A DNA stretch of 64,000 nt from Chryseobacterium fluminis (GTDB lineage Bacteria > Bacteroidota > Bacteroidia > Flavobacteriales > Weeksellaceae): assembly GCF_026314945.1 (NCBI RefSeq), contig NZ_CP111121.1:2046001-2110000 (forward strand), read 5' to 3'. Below the pieces are notes generated by a model. It saw only the letters and a list, made by a program, of their open reading frames with translations. It did no database searches and was not told the DNA's origin. Positions 50,705-58,669 of the stretch are shown piece by piece (the first letter of the stretch is position 1; each line of letters opens with the position of its first letter). The translations under genes and the position numbers were made by a program.

Positions 50705-51019
50705 ATGAACAAGTCTGAACTAATCGACGCTATCGCAAAAGATGCCGGTATCACAAAAGTGGCTGCTAAGGCTGCTTTAGAATCTTTCATTTCTAATGTA
50801 ACGACTACTTTAAAGAAAAAAGACGGGAAGGTTTCTTTAGTAGGATTCGGTACTTTTTCTGTAGCTGAGAGAGCTGCAAGACAAGGTATTAACCCTGCTA
50901 CTAAAAAGCCAATCAATATCGAAGCAAAAACGGTGGCTAAATTTAAAGCCGGAGCTGATTTATCTACAGCTGTTGCTACTGCTAATGCACCTGCTGCTTC
51001 TGGTAAGAAGAAAAAATAA
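50705..51019 (+). CDS. hup: HU-family DNA-binding protein
   Basis: A 104-residue nucleoid protein. The HU core occupies residues 1-90: MNKSELIDAIAKDAGITKVA, LVGFGTFSVAERAARQGINP with the DNA-inserting arm, and KPINIEAKTVAKFKAGADLS. It is extended by a short Ala/Lys tail (ANAPAASGKKKK). HU bends DNA and shapes the nucleoid. A strong promoter precedes it and a terminator follows. Confidence 0.95.
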   Translation: MNKSELIDAIAKDAGITKVAAKAALESFISNVTTTLKKKDGKVSLVGFGTFSVAERAARQGINPATKKPINIEAKTVAKFKAGADLSTAVATANAPAASGKKKK

Positions 51020-51040
51020 TCATTCAGATTACAAAAATTC

Positions 51041-51066
51041 AAGGCTGCTTCTGTTGAAACAGCCTT
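51041..51066 (+). terminator. HU gene terminator
   Basis: AAGGCTG / CAGCCTT around 12 bases, followed by TTTTTTTTATG. Confidence 0.88.
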
Positions 51067-51083
51067 TTTTTTATGATTTCTAT

Positions 51084-51725
51084 TTAAGGTGCCAGACGCG
51101 AGATCTCCCAGTCCAGATCATCCAGCGTGTAGATGATCCTGTCATGAAGCCGGTTGGGTCTTCCCTGCCAGAATTCTATTTCGTAAGGCTTTGCAAGATA
51201 TCCACCCCAATTGCCAGGTCTGGGCACTTCACTATGTTCAAACTGTTTTTCCAGCGCTGTTAATTTTTTTTCGAGATATTCTCTATCCGGAATGATTTGG
51301 CTTTGCGGCGAAACAACAGCTCCAAGCTGACTGCCTTTAGGTCTTGAATGGAAATATCCGTCGCTTAAGTTTTCAGCGATTTTTTCCAGATCAGCTTTAA
51401 TGATGATCTGCCGCTCCAGATTAGGCCAGAAAAAATGAAGGCAGGCTTTATGATTCTTTTCTATTGCTTTCCCTTTCCTGCTGTCATAATTCGTATAAAA
51501 AATAAAGCCTTCATGGGTATAAGCCTTTAATAAAACCATTCTGGTGCGTGGGCAGCCATCACTTTCCATCGTAGAAACGGCCATCGCGTTCGCTTCAGAA
51601 ATACCGGGGTTTGCACTGGCTTCCAGAAACCAATCCCTAAATTGTTCGATAGGATTTTGTTTTATCTCACTTTCAATAAGTTGGGACTTCTCATACACTT
51701 TTCTTTGGTCGTGCAGGTTTTCCAT
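51084..51725 (-). CDS. pdxH: Pyridoxamine 5'-phosphate oxidase
   Basis: A 213-residue FMN enzyme that makes pyridoxal 5'-phosphate. Marks are NAMAVSTMESDGCPRTRMVL (about 43-62, FMN-binding), YTNYDSRKGKAIEKNHKACL, SHSRPKGS-like YFHSRPKGSQLGAVVSPQS, and the C-terminal RLHDRIIY and WEISRLAP. Full length. It supplies the cofactor for PLP enzymes such as those at 53074 and 54683. It diverges from yqgE, and the pdxH promoter lies inside the start of that gene. Confidence 0.95.
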   Translation of the reverse strand: MENLHDQRKVYEKSQLIESEIKQNPIEQFRDWFLEASANPGISEANAMAVSTMESDGCPRTRMVLLKAYTHEGFIFYTNYDSRKGKAIEKNHKACLHFFWPNLERQIIIKADLEKIAENLSDGYFHSRPKGSQLGAVVSPQSQIIPDREYLEKKLTALEKQFEHSEVPRPGNWGGYLAKPYEIEFWQGRPNRLHDRIIYTLDDLDWEISRLAP

Positions 51726-51738
51726 AAATATTTTTTAT

Positions 51739-51746
51739 TAAATTTG
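51739..51746 (+). promoter_or_regulatory. -7 box of yqgE
   Basis: TAAATTTG, then AGT, then ATG at 51750. Confidence 0.65.
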
Positions 51747-51747
51747 A

Positions 51748-51764
51748 GTATGAATTACTCATAC
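51748..51764. promoter_or_regulatory. Palindrome at the pdxH-yqgE divide
   Basis: GTATGA-ATTAC-TCATAC, a perfect 6-5-6 inverted repeat that covers the yqgE start codon and abuts both -7 boxes. A regulator or structure here could act on both genes. Confidence 0.4.
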
Positions 51765-52298
51765 AAAGGTAAAATATTAATTTCCACGCCTGACATTTCC
51801 GGAGATATTTTTTCCAGGTCAGTTGTATTGATGATTGAGCATAATGAACATGGTGCTTTTGGATTAATATTAAATAAGAAAAACAGCCAGGTGAGTAGTA
51901 AGTTCAAAAATTTTTTTGACTTTAAGATCGAAGTGTATGACGGCGGACCGGTAGAAAATGATAAGGTGTTCTTTATTGTAAAGGGCAAAAAGGTGACAGA
52001 AGCGTATACCGACATTTCTAACGACTTTTATCTTACGGAAGATATCGAAAACATCATAAGTGCCGTTCTGAGCCAGGAACTGGATATTAATGATGTTAAA
52101 ATTTTTTCAGGTTATACAGGTTGGTCTGCCATGCAGCTCGACCATGAAATTCAGAAAAAGCTCTGGACCGTCGTGGATGTTTATAACCTTGATTACACCC
52201 TGCCTAATGATCAGACTCTATGGAAATCCATCATGCAGAATCTGGGCGGTGAGTTCCTTCTGTGGGCCAATGCTCCGGAGGATATTTCTTTAAACTGA
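51750..52298 (+). CDS. yqgE: YqgE/AlgH family protein
   Basis: A 182-residue protein of the YqgE/AlgH (UPF0301) family. Marks are KGKILISTPDISGDIFSRSV (about 6-25), LMIEHNEHGAFGLILNKK, the strand VYDGGPVENDKVFFIV, and VKIFSGYTGWSAMQLDHEI. The fold is known, the function is not. The frame opens earlier (51642), but the promoter box and family N-terminus place the start at 51750. Confidence 0.92.
   Translation: MNYSYKGKILISTPDISGDIFSRSVVLMIEHNEHGAFGLILNKKNSQVSSKFKNFFDFKIEVYDGGPVENDKVFFIVKGKKVTEAYTDISNDFYLTEDIENIISAVLSQELDINDVKIFSGYTGWSAMQLDHEIQKKLWTVVDVYNLDYTLPNDQTLWKSIMQNLGGEFLLWANAPEDISLN
51764..51771 (-). promoter_or_regulatory. -7 box of pdxH
   Basis: The minus strand reads TACCTTTG, 38 bases before the pdxH start. 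It lies inside the first codons of yqgE. Confidence 0.6.
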
Positions 52299-52409
52299 TC
52301 CCAATATTATTCATTTCGGAGGGAAATATAAATTAACAAACTTTAAGAGTATGTTAACCTATTTTCACAATATAATTTCCGTTATTTGCTGAACTATAAA
52401 CCTCTGAAA

Positions 52410-52991
52410 ATGGAAGCAGTCAAATTATTTGCAATATCTCTTTTTTCAACGGCTTTGTTATCATTTGTGCCTGTAAAGAAAAAGTATATTGTAATAGATG
52501 CCGGTCATGGAGGCAATGATGCGGGTGTCACCTTTGATGGAATGACTGAAAAGGAGATTGTTTTAAACATTGCAAAACAAATCCATGAGATCAACGAGAG
52601 CCAGGAAAAATATGAAGTTTTCCTGACAAGAGCTGCTGACGAATATAAAACTCTTGAAGAAAGGACGGATAAAATTAACGAACTTAATCCTGTCATGGTC
52701 ATTTCTCTTCATCTGAACGGAACGCCTGAAAAAGACACCCAAAAACAGGGATATGAGCTTTTTATTCAAGACTCCGGGGATTCGAAAAAAATCGCTGATA
52801 AAATTTCTCAAAAATTAGGAAACTGCAGTATTGCAGAGCGCAACCTGCACATCTTGAGAGAATCGAAATCCCCTGCCGTTTTAATAGAGCTCGGGTATCT
52901 GAATAATAAAAAAGACCGGACCTATCTGTCGAGTGAACAGGGCCAAAAAGAAATTGCACAAAAATTCGTAGATTTTTTTAACGAATATTAA
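52410..52991 (+). CDS. N-acetylmuramoyl-L-alanine amidase
   Basis: A 193-residue zinc amidase (Amidase_3) that cleaves the bond between muramic acid and the stem peptide of peptidoglycan. A signal-like hydrophobic N-terminus (about 5-22) is followed by zinc ligands H33 (IVIDAGHGGNDAG), E47 and H101 (VISLHLNG), and the catalytic Glu E160 in PAVLIELGYLNN. There is no SPOR or LysM domain, so it is a minimal, probably exported enzyme for cell separation or recycling. The start is the ATG at 52410, not the TTG at 52386. Confidence 0.92.
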   Translation: MEAVKLFAISLFSTALLSFVPVKKKYIVIDAGHGGNDAGVTFDGMTEKEIVLNIAKQIHEINESQEKYEVFLTRAADEYKTLEERTDKINELNPVMVISLHLNGTPEKDTQKQGYELFIQDSGDSKKIADKISQKLGNCSIAERNLHILRESKSPAVLIELGYLNNKKDRTYLSSEQGQKEIAQKFVDFFNEY

Positions 52992-53020
52992 ATAAAACTA
53001 ATTCTGATCTGTTCAGAACA

Positions 53021-53064
53021 AAACCCGGTAAAGGACTTTTGGAACTTTGTTGTTTACCGGGTTT
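53021..53064. terminator. Terminator between the amidase and class IV aminotransferase genes
   Basis: AAACCCGGTAAA / TTTACCGGGTTT, 12 perfect pairs around 20 bases, with T-rich flanks on the plus side. It lies between convergent genes. Confidence 0.75.
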
Positions 53065-53073
53065 GTCAATTTT

Positions 53074-53883
53074 CTAAAAACTTTCTTTCCATTGTGTTAC
53101 CATATTCAGAAAACGGCTGTTTCCGAAAGTCTTATTCCTTATTTTTCCTACTGAGAATATGCCCTTTTCATCAGAAATAAGCAGAATTTCCTCCGCTTTC
53201 TGTGATTCAAATGCAATAATCTCGTGCTCCTGAATGTCTGCCAGTTTATTTTTATGTAGAAAAGTAACAAAATTTTCCATAAAGGGAGAAATATAAGCAC
53301 CTTCGGCCTGTTTAGGAACTTTTATAATATCACCTTCCAAAAATAAAAGATTTCCGGAAGTGGCCCTTGCAATCCTTTTATTAGGGTTAAGAAGAATCAC
53401 ATCATCCAGATCATTTTCCTGGGCATAAATCGAGCCGTAAATATTTTCCGGGCAGTGAACTCTGATATTGCTCAGGAGGTTGTTATTGACATTAATTTCT
53501 TTGATTAAATCCAGCTCCAGAGGCCTTGGGTGAGTTGCAAGCACATCCTCTAACTCAGAGACTTCATAGGAATAGGAGACTGAGGATTTCGACAGCGTTA
53601 TTCCATCCGAATTTCTGTACACCTGAAAATTAATAATCCCGTTTCCGATTCCTTTTCCTTCAATGATCTCTTTCTGAAACAGGGACTGAAAGAATTCCAG
53701 GGTATAGGACAAGGGAATATTCATTCTCATCTTTCTCATCGATGCCATTAAGAAAAAATAGCATTCTTCATCCATAATGAGTTTTGCCTCCCTGATAAAG
53801 AAAGAGACCTTTACCGCATCTCCTAAAAGAAATGCCCTGTTCTGAACATGTAATTCCCCTGACGTAAAATATTGATTTTCCAA
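53074..53883 (-). CDS. Aminotransferase class IV protein (PabC/DAAT-like)
   Basis: A 269-residue PLP enzyme of fold type IV. The probable PLP lysine is K in LIKEINVNNNLL (about 127), preceded by RPLELD, as in aminodeoxychorismate lyase (KHLNRLE). The block DDVILLNPNKRIARATSGNLLFLEGD then fits the family cofactor-phosphate region, with N and T in ATSGNLL. It could be a 4-amino-4-deoxychorismate lyase (pabC) or a D-amino acid/branched-chain aminotransferase; no pabA/B gene is adjacent. Its active-site Lys environment is somewhat diverged, so the substrate is uncertain. Confidence 0.75.
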   Translation of the reverse strand: MENQYFTSGELHVQNRAFLLGDAVKVSFFIREAKLIMDEECYFFLMASMRKMRMNIPLSYTLEFFQSLFQKEIIEGKGIGNGIINFQVYRNSDGITLSKSSVSYSYEVSELEDVLATHPRPLELDLIKEINVNNNLLSNIRVHCPENIYGSIYAQENDLDDVILLNPNKRIARATSGNLLFLEGDIIKVPKQAEGAYISPFMENFVTFLHKNKLADIQEHEIIAFESQKAEEILLISDEKGIFSVGKIRNKTFGNSRFLNMVTQWKESF

Positions 53884-53913
53884 TTTTTGATCCGATTTAT
53901 TTATAAAAAAATA

Positions 53914-53933
53914 ATGAACGATAAATCGTTCAT
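53914..53933 (-). terminator. Terminator of the START-like gene
   Basis: ATGAACGAT / ATCGTTCAT around AA is a perfect palindrome, followed on the minus strand by TATTTTTTTA. Confidence 0.8.
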
Positions 53934-53960
53934 CAGTTTTACCATTTAGTACAGTTTATT

Positions 53961-54347
53961 TTAAGCTGCACCTAGCTTTATTCTAAGGTTTTCAATAAGA
54001 TTTTCCCAATACATTGCATTTTCTTCTTCATCACCTTCCTCACAGAAATCTGTAATATTTAATGCTAAATCCTCTGTAATATCATCGATAGTGATCGTCA
54101 TTTCAAAGAAGTGTTTTGTTCCTTCATCTTCTTCCCATCTGAAACGCACGAAACCTTCAGGCTTATATCTAATTAACGTGGCCTTCTCAGCAGGTCCTCC
54201 TCCCCAGCTGAAAAAGAAGTCATCACCTTTTTCTGTCACCTCATCCGCAAACCATTCAGACAATCCTTCTGCAGTTGCCAGATATTCATATAAAATCTCT
54301 GACAGACAATGCATTGGAAATTCGTAATGGACTTTATGTTTAGCCAT
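53961..54347 (-). CDS. START-like domain protein
   Basis: A 128-residue SRPBCC-fold protein of the flavobacterial START-like group. Marks are KVHYEFPMHCLSEILYEYLA (about 5-24), LSEWFADEVTEKGDDFFFSW, ATLIRYKPEGFVRFRWEEDE and MYWENLIENLRIKLGA. It is acidic and cytoplasmic. The family is widespread in flavobacteria, function unknown. It is transcribed alone. Confidence 0.85.
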   Translation of the reverse strand: MAKHKVHYEFPMHCLSEILYEYLATAEGLSEWFADEVTEKGDDFFFSWGGGPAEKATLIRYKPEGFVRFRWEEDEGTKHFFEMTITIDDITEDLALNITDFCEEGDEEENAMYWENLIENLRIKLGAA

Positions 54348-54682
54348 ATAATCTTTGTTTTATCGTCCCGCAATATATAAATTAATTTTTTTATTACACA
54401 AAAATGTGTTTACTTTTTTACATATTCTTCATGATATTTGTCAGCGATTTTTAAATACCTGTTTAACTTGTCTTTTAACGATATAAGTCTGCTTTAGGCC
54501 TAAAAAATTCTTCGCAATGAACCGCTTTCTCACTTTAAATTTTGTTAATAAACCACTAAGTCATGAATTGACTGACAGATGAATTTATCCGCGGAAAACC
54601 AATTCATTCTTCACAACTTATCATCCTAATTTATGTAAGATTTAATAGATATAAAATCCCTTTTTACTAAAAGGCAGGACCT
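54348..54682. other. Intergenic region without a gene
   Basis: About 335 AT-rich bases between two minus-strand genes. I see no hairpin with a T-run, no TAnnTTTG box directly ahead of the START-like gene and no convincing short frame. Confidence 0.45.
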
Positions 54683-55864
54683 TTACATTTCATTTAAAAC
54701 CTCCAGAATAATTTGGCACCCCTCTCTTATTTCTTCTTTTGAAATGGTTAACGGCGGAGAAATCCTGAGGTATTCATTCCGGTACAGTTGCCAGAAAACA
54801 ATAAGGCCTCTATCCATACATCTTTTAGCGACCTCAAGGGTAAAATCCGGTGTTCCCAGATTTACTGCCAGCATTAATCCCTTTCCGTTAATATTTCTGA
54901 TTTTCGGATGAACAAGCAATTCTCTGTATAATTTCTCTTTTTCATCTACTTCATTCATTAATCCGCTCTCCAGAACTTCTTTTAAAGTGGCATAGCTCGA
55001 AGCGGCAATTAAAGGATTTCCGCCAAAAGTAGTAATATGCCCGAGCTTGGGAGAATGCGCCAATGTTTCCATGATCTTTCCTGAACTCATAAAAGCTCCT
55101 ACCGGAACGCCCCCGCCCATTCCTTTTCCCATCACCAGAATATCCGGAACAATTCCGAAATGCTCGAAGGAAAACAATTTCCCCGTCCTTCCGAATCCGG
55201 GCTGGATTTCATCAAGAATCAAAAGAGCCCCTACTGCTTCACATCTCTTTTTCAGTCTGATCAGGTAGCCATCCTCCGGCACTAAAAAGCCTGCTGCTCC
55301 CTGAATGGTTTCCAGAAGGACACATGCGGTCTTTTCTGTAATTTTATCTAAATCATTTTCGTTGTTAAATTCAATAAAGCTTACCATAGGTAATAAGGGC
55401 CGGAATTCTCTTTTATGGGTTTCGTTTCCTGAAACACTCAGTGCTCCATGTGTATTACCATGATATGAATTTTTAAAAGAGATAATTTCTTCTCTTCCGG
55501 TATATCTTTTAGCCAATTTTAAACTGCCGTCAATGGCTTCTGCGCCACTGTTAACCAGGTAGGTGATCTCTAACGGATCCGGAGTTGCCTCTGCCAGGAG
55601 TTTACAAAGAGCCACCGGTTTTTCCTGTGCATATTCTCCATACACCATCACATGCAGATATTTTTCGGTCTGCTCTTTTATCGCCTGAACGATTTTCGGA
55701 TGAGAATGGCCCAGGGTATTGGCGGAAACCCCGGCGACAAAGTCCAGGTATCTTTTACCGTCTGTTCCGTAAATATAGCTTCCTTCTGCTTTTTCGACCT
55801 CGAAGCCGGCAGCGAATTTTGTTGTCTGAGCCTGATATTTAAAAAAATCGTTTTGCACTTCCAT
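54683..55864 (-). CDS. Class III aminotransferase (acetylornithine/ornithine type)
   Basis: A 393-residue PLP-dependent class III aminotransferase. The PLP lysine is K247 in DILVMGKGMGGGVPVGAF, the PLP-pyridine Asp is D218 in LLILDEIQPGFGRTG, and the phosphate-binding block is LVNSGAEAIDGSLKLAKRY (about 103-121). The sequence resembles acetylornithine, ornithine or 4-aminobutyrate aminotransferases annotated as aspartate aminotransferase family. It stands outside any arginine operon. The start is at 55864 (MEVQNDFFKYQ); a Met at 55885 overlaps the -7 box. Confidence 0.9.
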   Translation of the reverse strand: MEVQNDFFKYQAQTTKFAAGFEVEKAEGSYIYGTDGKRYLDFVAGVSANTLGHSHPKIVQAIKEQTEKYLHVMVYGEYAQEKPVALCKLLAEATPDPLEITYLVNSGAEAIDGSLKLAKRYTGREEIISFKNSYHGNTHGALSVSGNETHKREFRPLLPMVSFIEFNNENDLDKITEKTACVLLETIQGAAGFLVPEDGYLIRLKKRCEAVGALLILDEIQPGFGRTGKLFSFEHFGIVPDILVMGKGMGGGVPVGAFMSSGKIMETLAHSPKLGHITTFGGNPLIAASSYATLKEVLESGLMNEVDEKEKLYRELLVHPKIRNINGKGLMLAVNLGTPDFTLEVAKRCMDRGLIVFWQLYRNEYLRISPPLTISKEEIREGCQIILEVLNEM

Positions 55865-55882
55865 TTTCCTGAAAAATTTTAG

Positions 55883-55890
55883 CAAAACTA
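55883..55890 (-). promoter_or_regulatory. -7 box of the class III aminotransferase
   Basis: The minus strand reads TAGTTTTG, 18 bases before the ATG at 55864. Confidence 0.6.
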
Positions 55891-55937
55891 AAAAACATTA
55901 ACCACATCGCGAAATTAAACCGATAGAATAAAAAAAT

Positions 55938-55957
55938 CGCTCTCCATAAGGAGAGCG
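55938..55957 (-). terminator. Hairpin terminator, minus strand
   Basis: CGCTCTCC-ATAA-GGAGAGCG, eight perfect pairs, followed on the minus strand by ATTTTTTTATTC. The nearest upstream gene on this strand ends more than 400 bases away and has its own terminator, so its client is unclear. Confidence 0.7.
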
Positions 55958-56211
55958 ACACACCAAATCACAAAATATTAATTAGATTCAAATCTTAATC
56001 CGGTATAAATATATAAAATAAATTAATCCCACAATAACAATTTAATAGAATTTTAATAAAAAATTTACACATAATGAAGTCAAAATAGTGTGATATAAAA
56101 TTTAATTTAACAAAAACCCTATTCTTATACGGATTACATTTTAATCATTTTTGAGTAAATGACGCAAAATAGAAATAAGATCAGTCAAAACATAGATAGG
56201 TTTAAACGAAA

Positions 56212-56244
56212 AAGCATCATTTCCTTTATTTGAAAATGATGCTT
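56212..56244 (-). terminator. Terminator of the OstA-like gene
   Basis: AAGCATCATTT / AAATGATGCTT, followed on the minus strand by TTTTCG after the stem. It lies about 130 bases past the stop codon. Confidence 0.7.
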
Positions 56245-56373
56245 CGTGTATTTATTCTGCTCCTCAAAAGATTTTGAAGATTATTCCGGACTATCGCGCA
56301 GATTTTTCTGTATCCATCCGCTAAGTTTCTGAAAATAGGATTCAGGGGGCAATATTATTTTTTATACTGTAGA

Positions 56374-58124
56374 TTATCTTCTAACTCTCTTCGGCTTTTT
56401 GGCTTCTTCTTTTTCTCTTTCTTTTTCGGCAGCTTCCTGAACCTGATCATACAGTTTATTATCAGATTCATACTTTATTTCATCGTAATCTGGTGTATCT
56501 ACCAGAATATCCTGCCATTTGCGTATACGGTCTTTAGTGTTCCAGTTAAAATCCGAAAACTTACGTTTAGAGGGTTCTATTTTACTCATCGGATACGTAT
56601 CTGAAGTCGCTCCAATATTGCATGAAACGATCTGCAGTGCTTTTTCTTCAAAAAGAGCATCGATAATGCCGCAGGATGTAAGCGAAATACCAATTCTTTC
56701 CGGCTGCTTTGTTTCCTGATTCACATCATCGGCATAACTGATGGCCTGGGCATTTCCGATTACTGTTGTTTCCCTGATATTATTATCCTGATAATGTACG
56801 GTCATATACCGTCCTTTTACCTGATTGAACTCATCTTTCAAAGTGAGTGAATCTACTTTACTGATAGCAAATGCATTTCCGATTACTTTCAGAGAATCTA
56901 TATTTTCTGTAATGGTATTGAAATAAGCTTCTATTTTATCTCCGGTAACCTGTTTTTCACCACTCCACAGAATCGGTTTGTTAAACATATGCATGACCCC
57001 GTCTGTTTCATTGAAGGCAATAGAGTCTGCCCTGCCTTGTGCATTTGATTTATAGACCCTGGCTTTCTTAAAAGCTCTGAGAAAACTTTTCTTTTTGGTA
57101 GCATCAGCAGAATCCGGTTTTTGGTAAGAAATAATTTTTTCGGAAGCAAAATAAACAGAATCCTTTTCAAAGGCTTTTACCGCATAAGGATTTTTGGTCA
57201 TCATGGCAGAATCTTTCTTTTCGTAAATTTCTCCGTATCCTCCTAAGATCCATCTTCTTTCTTTGGGATCGTCCAGCCTTACATGCCCTGTTCCGGTGCC
57301 GAATCCTGTCAACTGGTTATAATACAGGTCATCACCTGTAAGAATCTTATCATTATAATGAATTCTTGAGTTCTTGTTAAGGAAAGCCTCTTTGGTATTC
57401 ATTCTGTAAGTTCCTCTTTCGGTGTACACGTAATTTTTGGGATTATCACGTCTGGTAATAGTCGTCGGTCCGAAGAACTCAGCAACTTTGGTATTCTGAT
57501 TCTGTTTGATATTACGGCCTTCAACGATATAGTCAGGATTATCGATTTTTACGTTGCCGACAAAATCGATCAGCTTGGTGTCCAGAAAATAGGTAGCTGA
57601 TTTGGTATACATCTTACTCTGACCGTCTGTAATGGTACCGCCCGTATTAAAATAAGCCTGGTTGGCCAGACGATCGTAATACATGATCTCCGTGCGGATG
57701 GTCTGTTTAGGATCGGTGAGGACGACATTTTTTCGGGCAACCCCTTTTTGGGTATTTCCGTCATATTCCATCTCTCCTGCTGTAATCACTGAGCCATCGG
57801 TATTCTGAAGCCTGGTATTTCCTATAGCTTTGACAAAATTTTCTTCATCATATAAAACCACTTCATCTGCTGTAAGGACTGATCCTGATGTTCGATTTTC
57901 ACGTTTCCCACCAGGTACCGATTACCGTCATATTTATTGGGGTCCTTAATAATTTCGTCAGCATTGATGATATGAACCATATCTTCAGGCTTCAGTGTTT
58001 TTTTTGTCTGCTGAGAATTTTTTACCGGATTTTGTAAATACGGATCCCTTTGCACAGGAGTCTGTTTGTCCTGGGCAAAAGTAAATGTTGAAATAAAAAT
58101 TAATAGAGCAAGAAAGAGTCTCAT
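56374..58124 (-). pseudogene. OstA/LptA-like protein, frameshifted
   Basis: Two overlapping frames encode one protein: a signal peptide and first 85 residues at 57822-58124 (MRLFLALLIFISTFTFAQ start, YLVGNVKIEHQ), then the rest at 56374-57861 (VLYDEENFVKAIGNTRLQN onward). One missing base near 57884-57885 breaks the frame: the minus strand reads CATCAGGATCAG where CATCAGGGATCAG would continue the protein. With one G added the gene is 583 codons. It resembles the periplasmic OstA/LptA-N proteins that carry lipopolysaccharide to the outer membrane. A basic tail (EKEREKEEAKKPKRVRR) ends it. Either a pseudogene or a sequencing error. Confidence 0.85.
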
Positions 58125-58127
58125 CGA

Positions 58128-58600
58128 TCAGTCATTCTTGGTGCCATAGAAATACAGCGAATGGGAATCGATCTTTACGCCGAAAGCATCTTCGATCGCT
58201 TCTTTAATCCCTTGAATTCTTGGGTCGCAAAATTCGATAATCTCTTCAATCTCTTTATCAGAATCTTTTTTGTAAATCACCAGGTGATCGTGTTGTTTAT
58301 CAAAATAAGATTTTTCGTAGGAAGATGAAGTGAGTGTTTTTTCCCGAACTGATGTTTACGGATTAATCCTGCATCAAGGAAAATCTCTATGGTATTATAG
58401 ATTGTCGCTTTAGAAACATGATATTTCTTCTGCATCATGAGAAGATACAGATCATCAACATTAAAGTGATGATCCATATTATAAATCTCTTCTAATATTG
58501 TATACCGTTCAGGCGTATTCCTAAAGCCTTTTTCCAGCAAATAGTTTCTTAAAACGTCCTTAATCAGAGCTATATTTTTTTCTTTTTGTAAAGTATCCAT
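58128..58600 (-). pseudogene. fur: Fur-family regulator, frameshifted
   Basis: The frame starting at 58600 (MDTLQKEKNIALIKDVLRNY) shows a normal Fur winged helix with HFNVDDLYLLMMQKKYHVSKATIYNT-like order, but then leaves the family sequence after HQFGKK. Adding one G at 58343-58345 (GGG to GGGG on the minus strand) restores EKTLTSSSYEKSYFDKQHDH, then LVIYKKDSDKEIEEIIEFCD, to a stop at 58128 and a 157-residue Fur. It ends three bases before the OstA-like gene starts. Fur is usually needed for iron control, so a sequencing error is the likelier cause. Confidence 0.85.
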
Positions 58601-58615
58601 CTAAAAAATTATCTA

Positions 58616-58623
58616 CAAATTTA
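58616..58623 (-). promoter_or_regulatory. -7 box of fur
   Basis: The minus strand reads TAAATTTG, 15 bases before the fur start. Confidence 0.6.
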
Positions 58624-58669
58624 TTGAATTTTATTTAAATACATACTAAACGACTCTGTTAAAAGGATC

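Larger units (their letters stand above)
55891..56373. other. Intergenic region with two minus-strand hairpins
   Basis: Almost 500 bases without a supported gene. Two hairpins with minus-strand T-runs lie here: AAGCATCATTT / AAATGATGCTT (56212-56222 and 56234-56244), right for terminating the OstA-like gene, and CGCTCTCC / GGAGAGCG (see separate entry). A short transcript between the two is possible but no promoter box was found. Confidence 0.5.

Noticed and set aside
57822..57861. Programmed frameshifting in the OstA-like gene
   Set aside because: No slippery heptamer precedes the shift, and the adjacent fur gene has the same type of G-run loss, so error or mutation is simpler.
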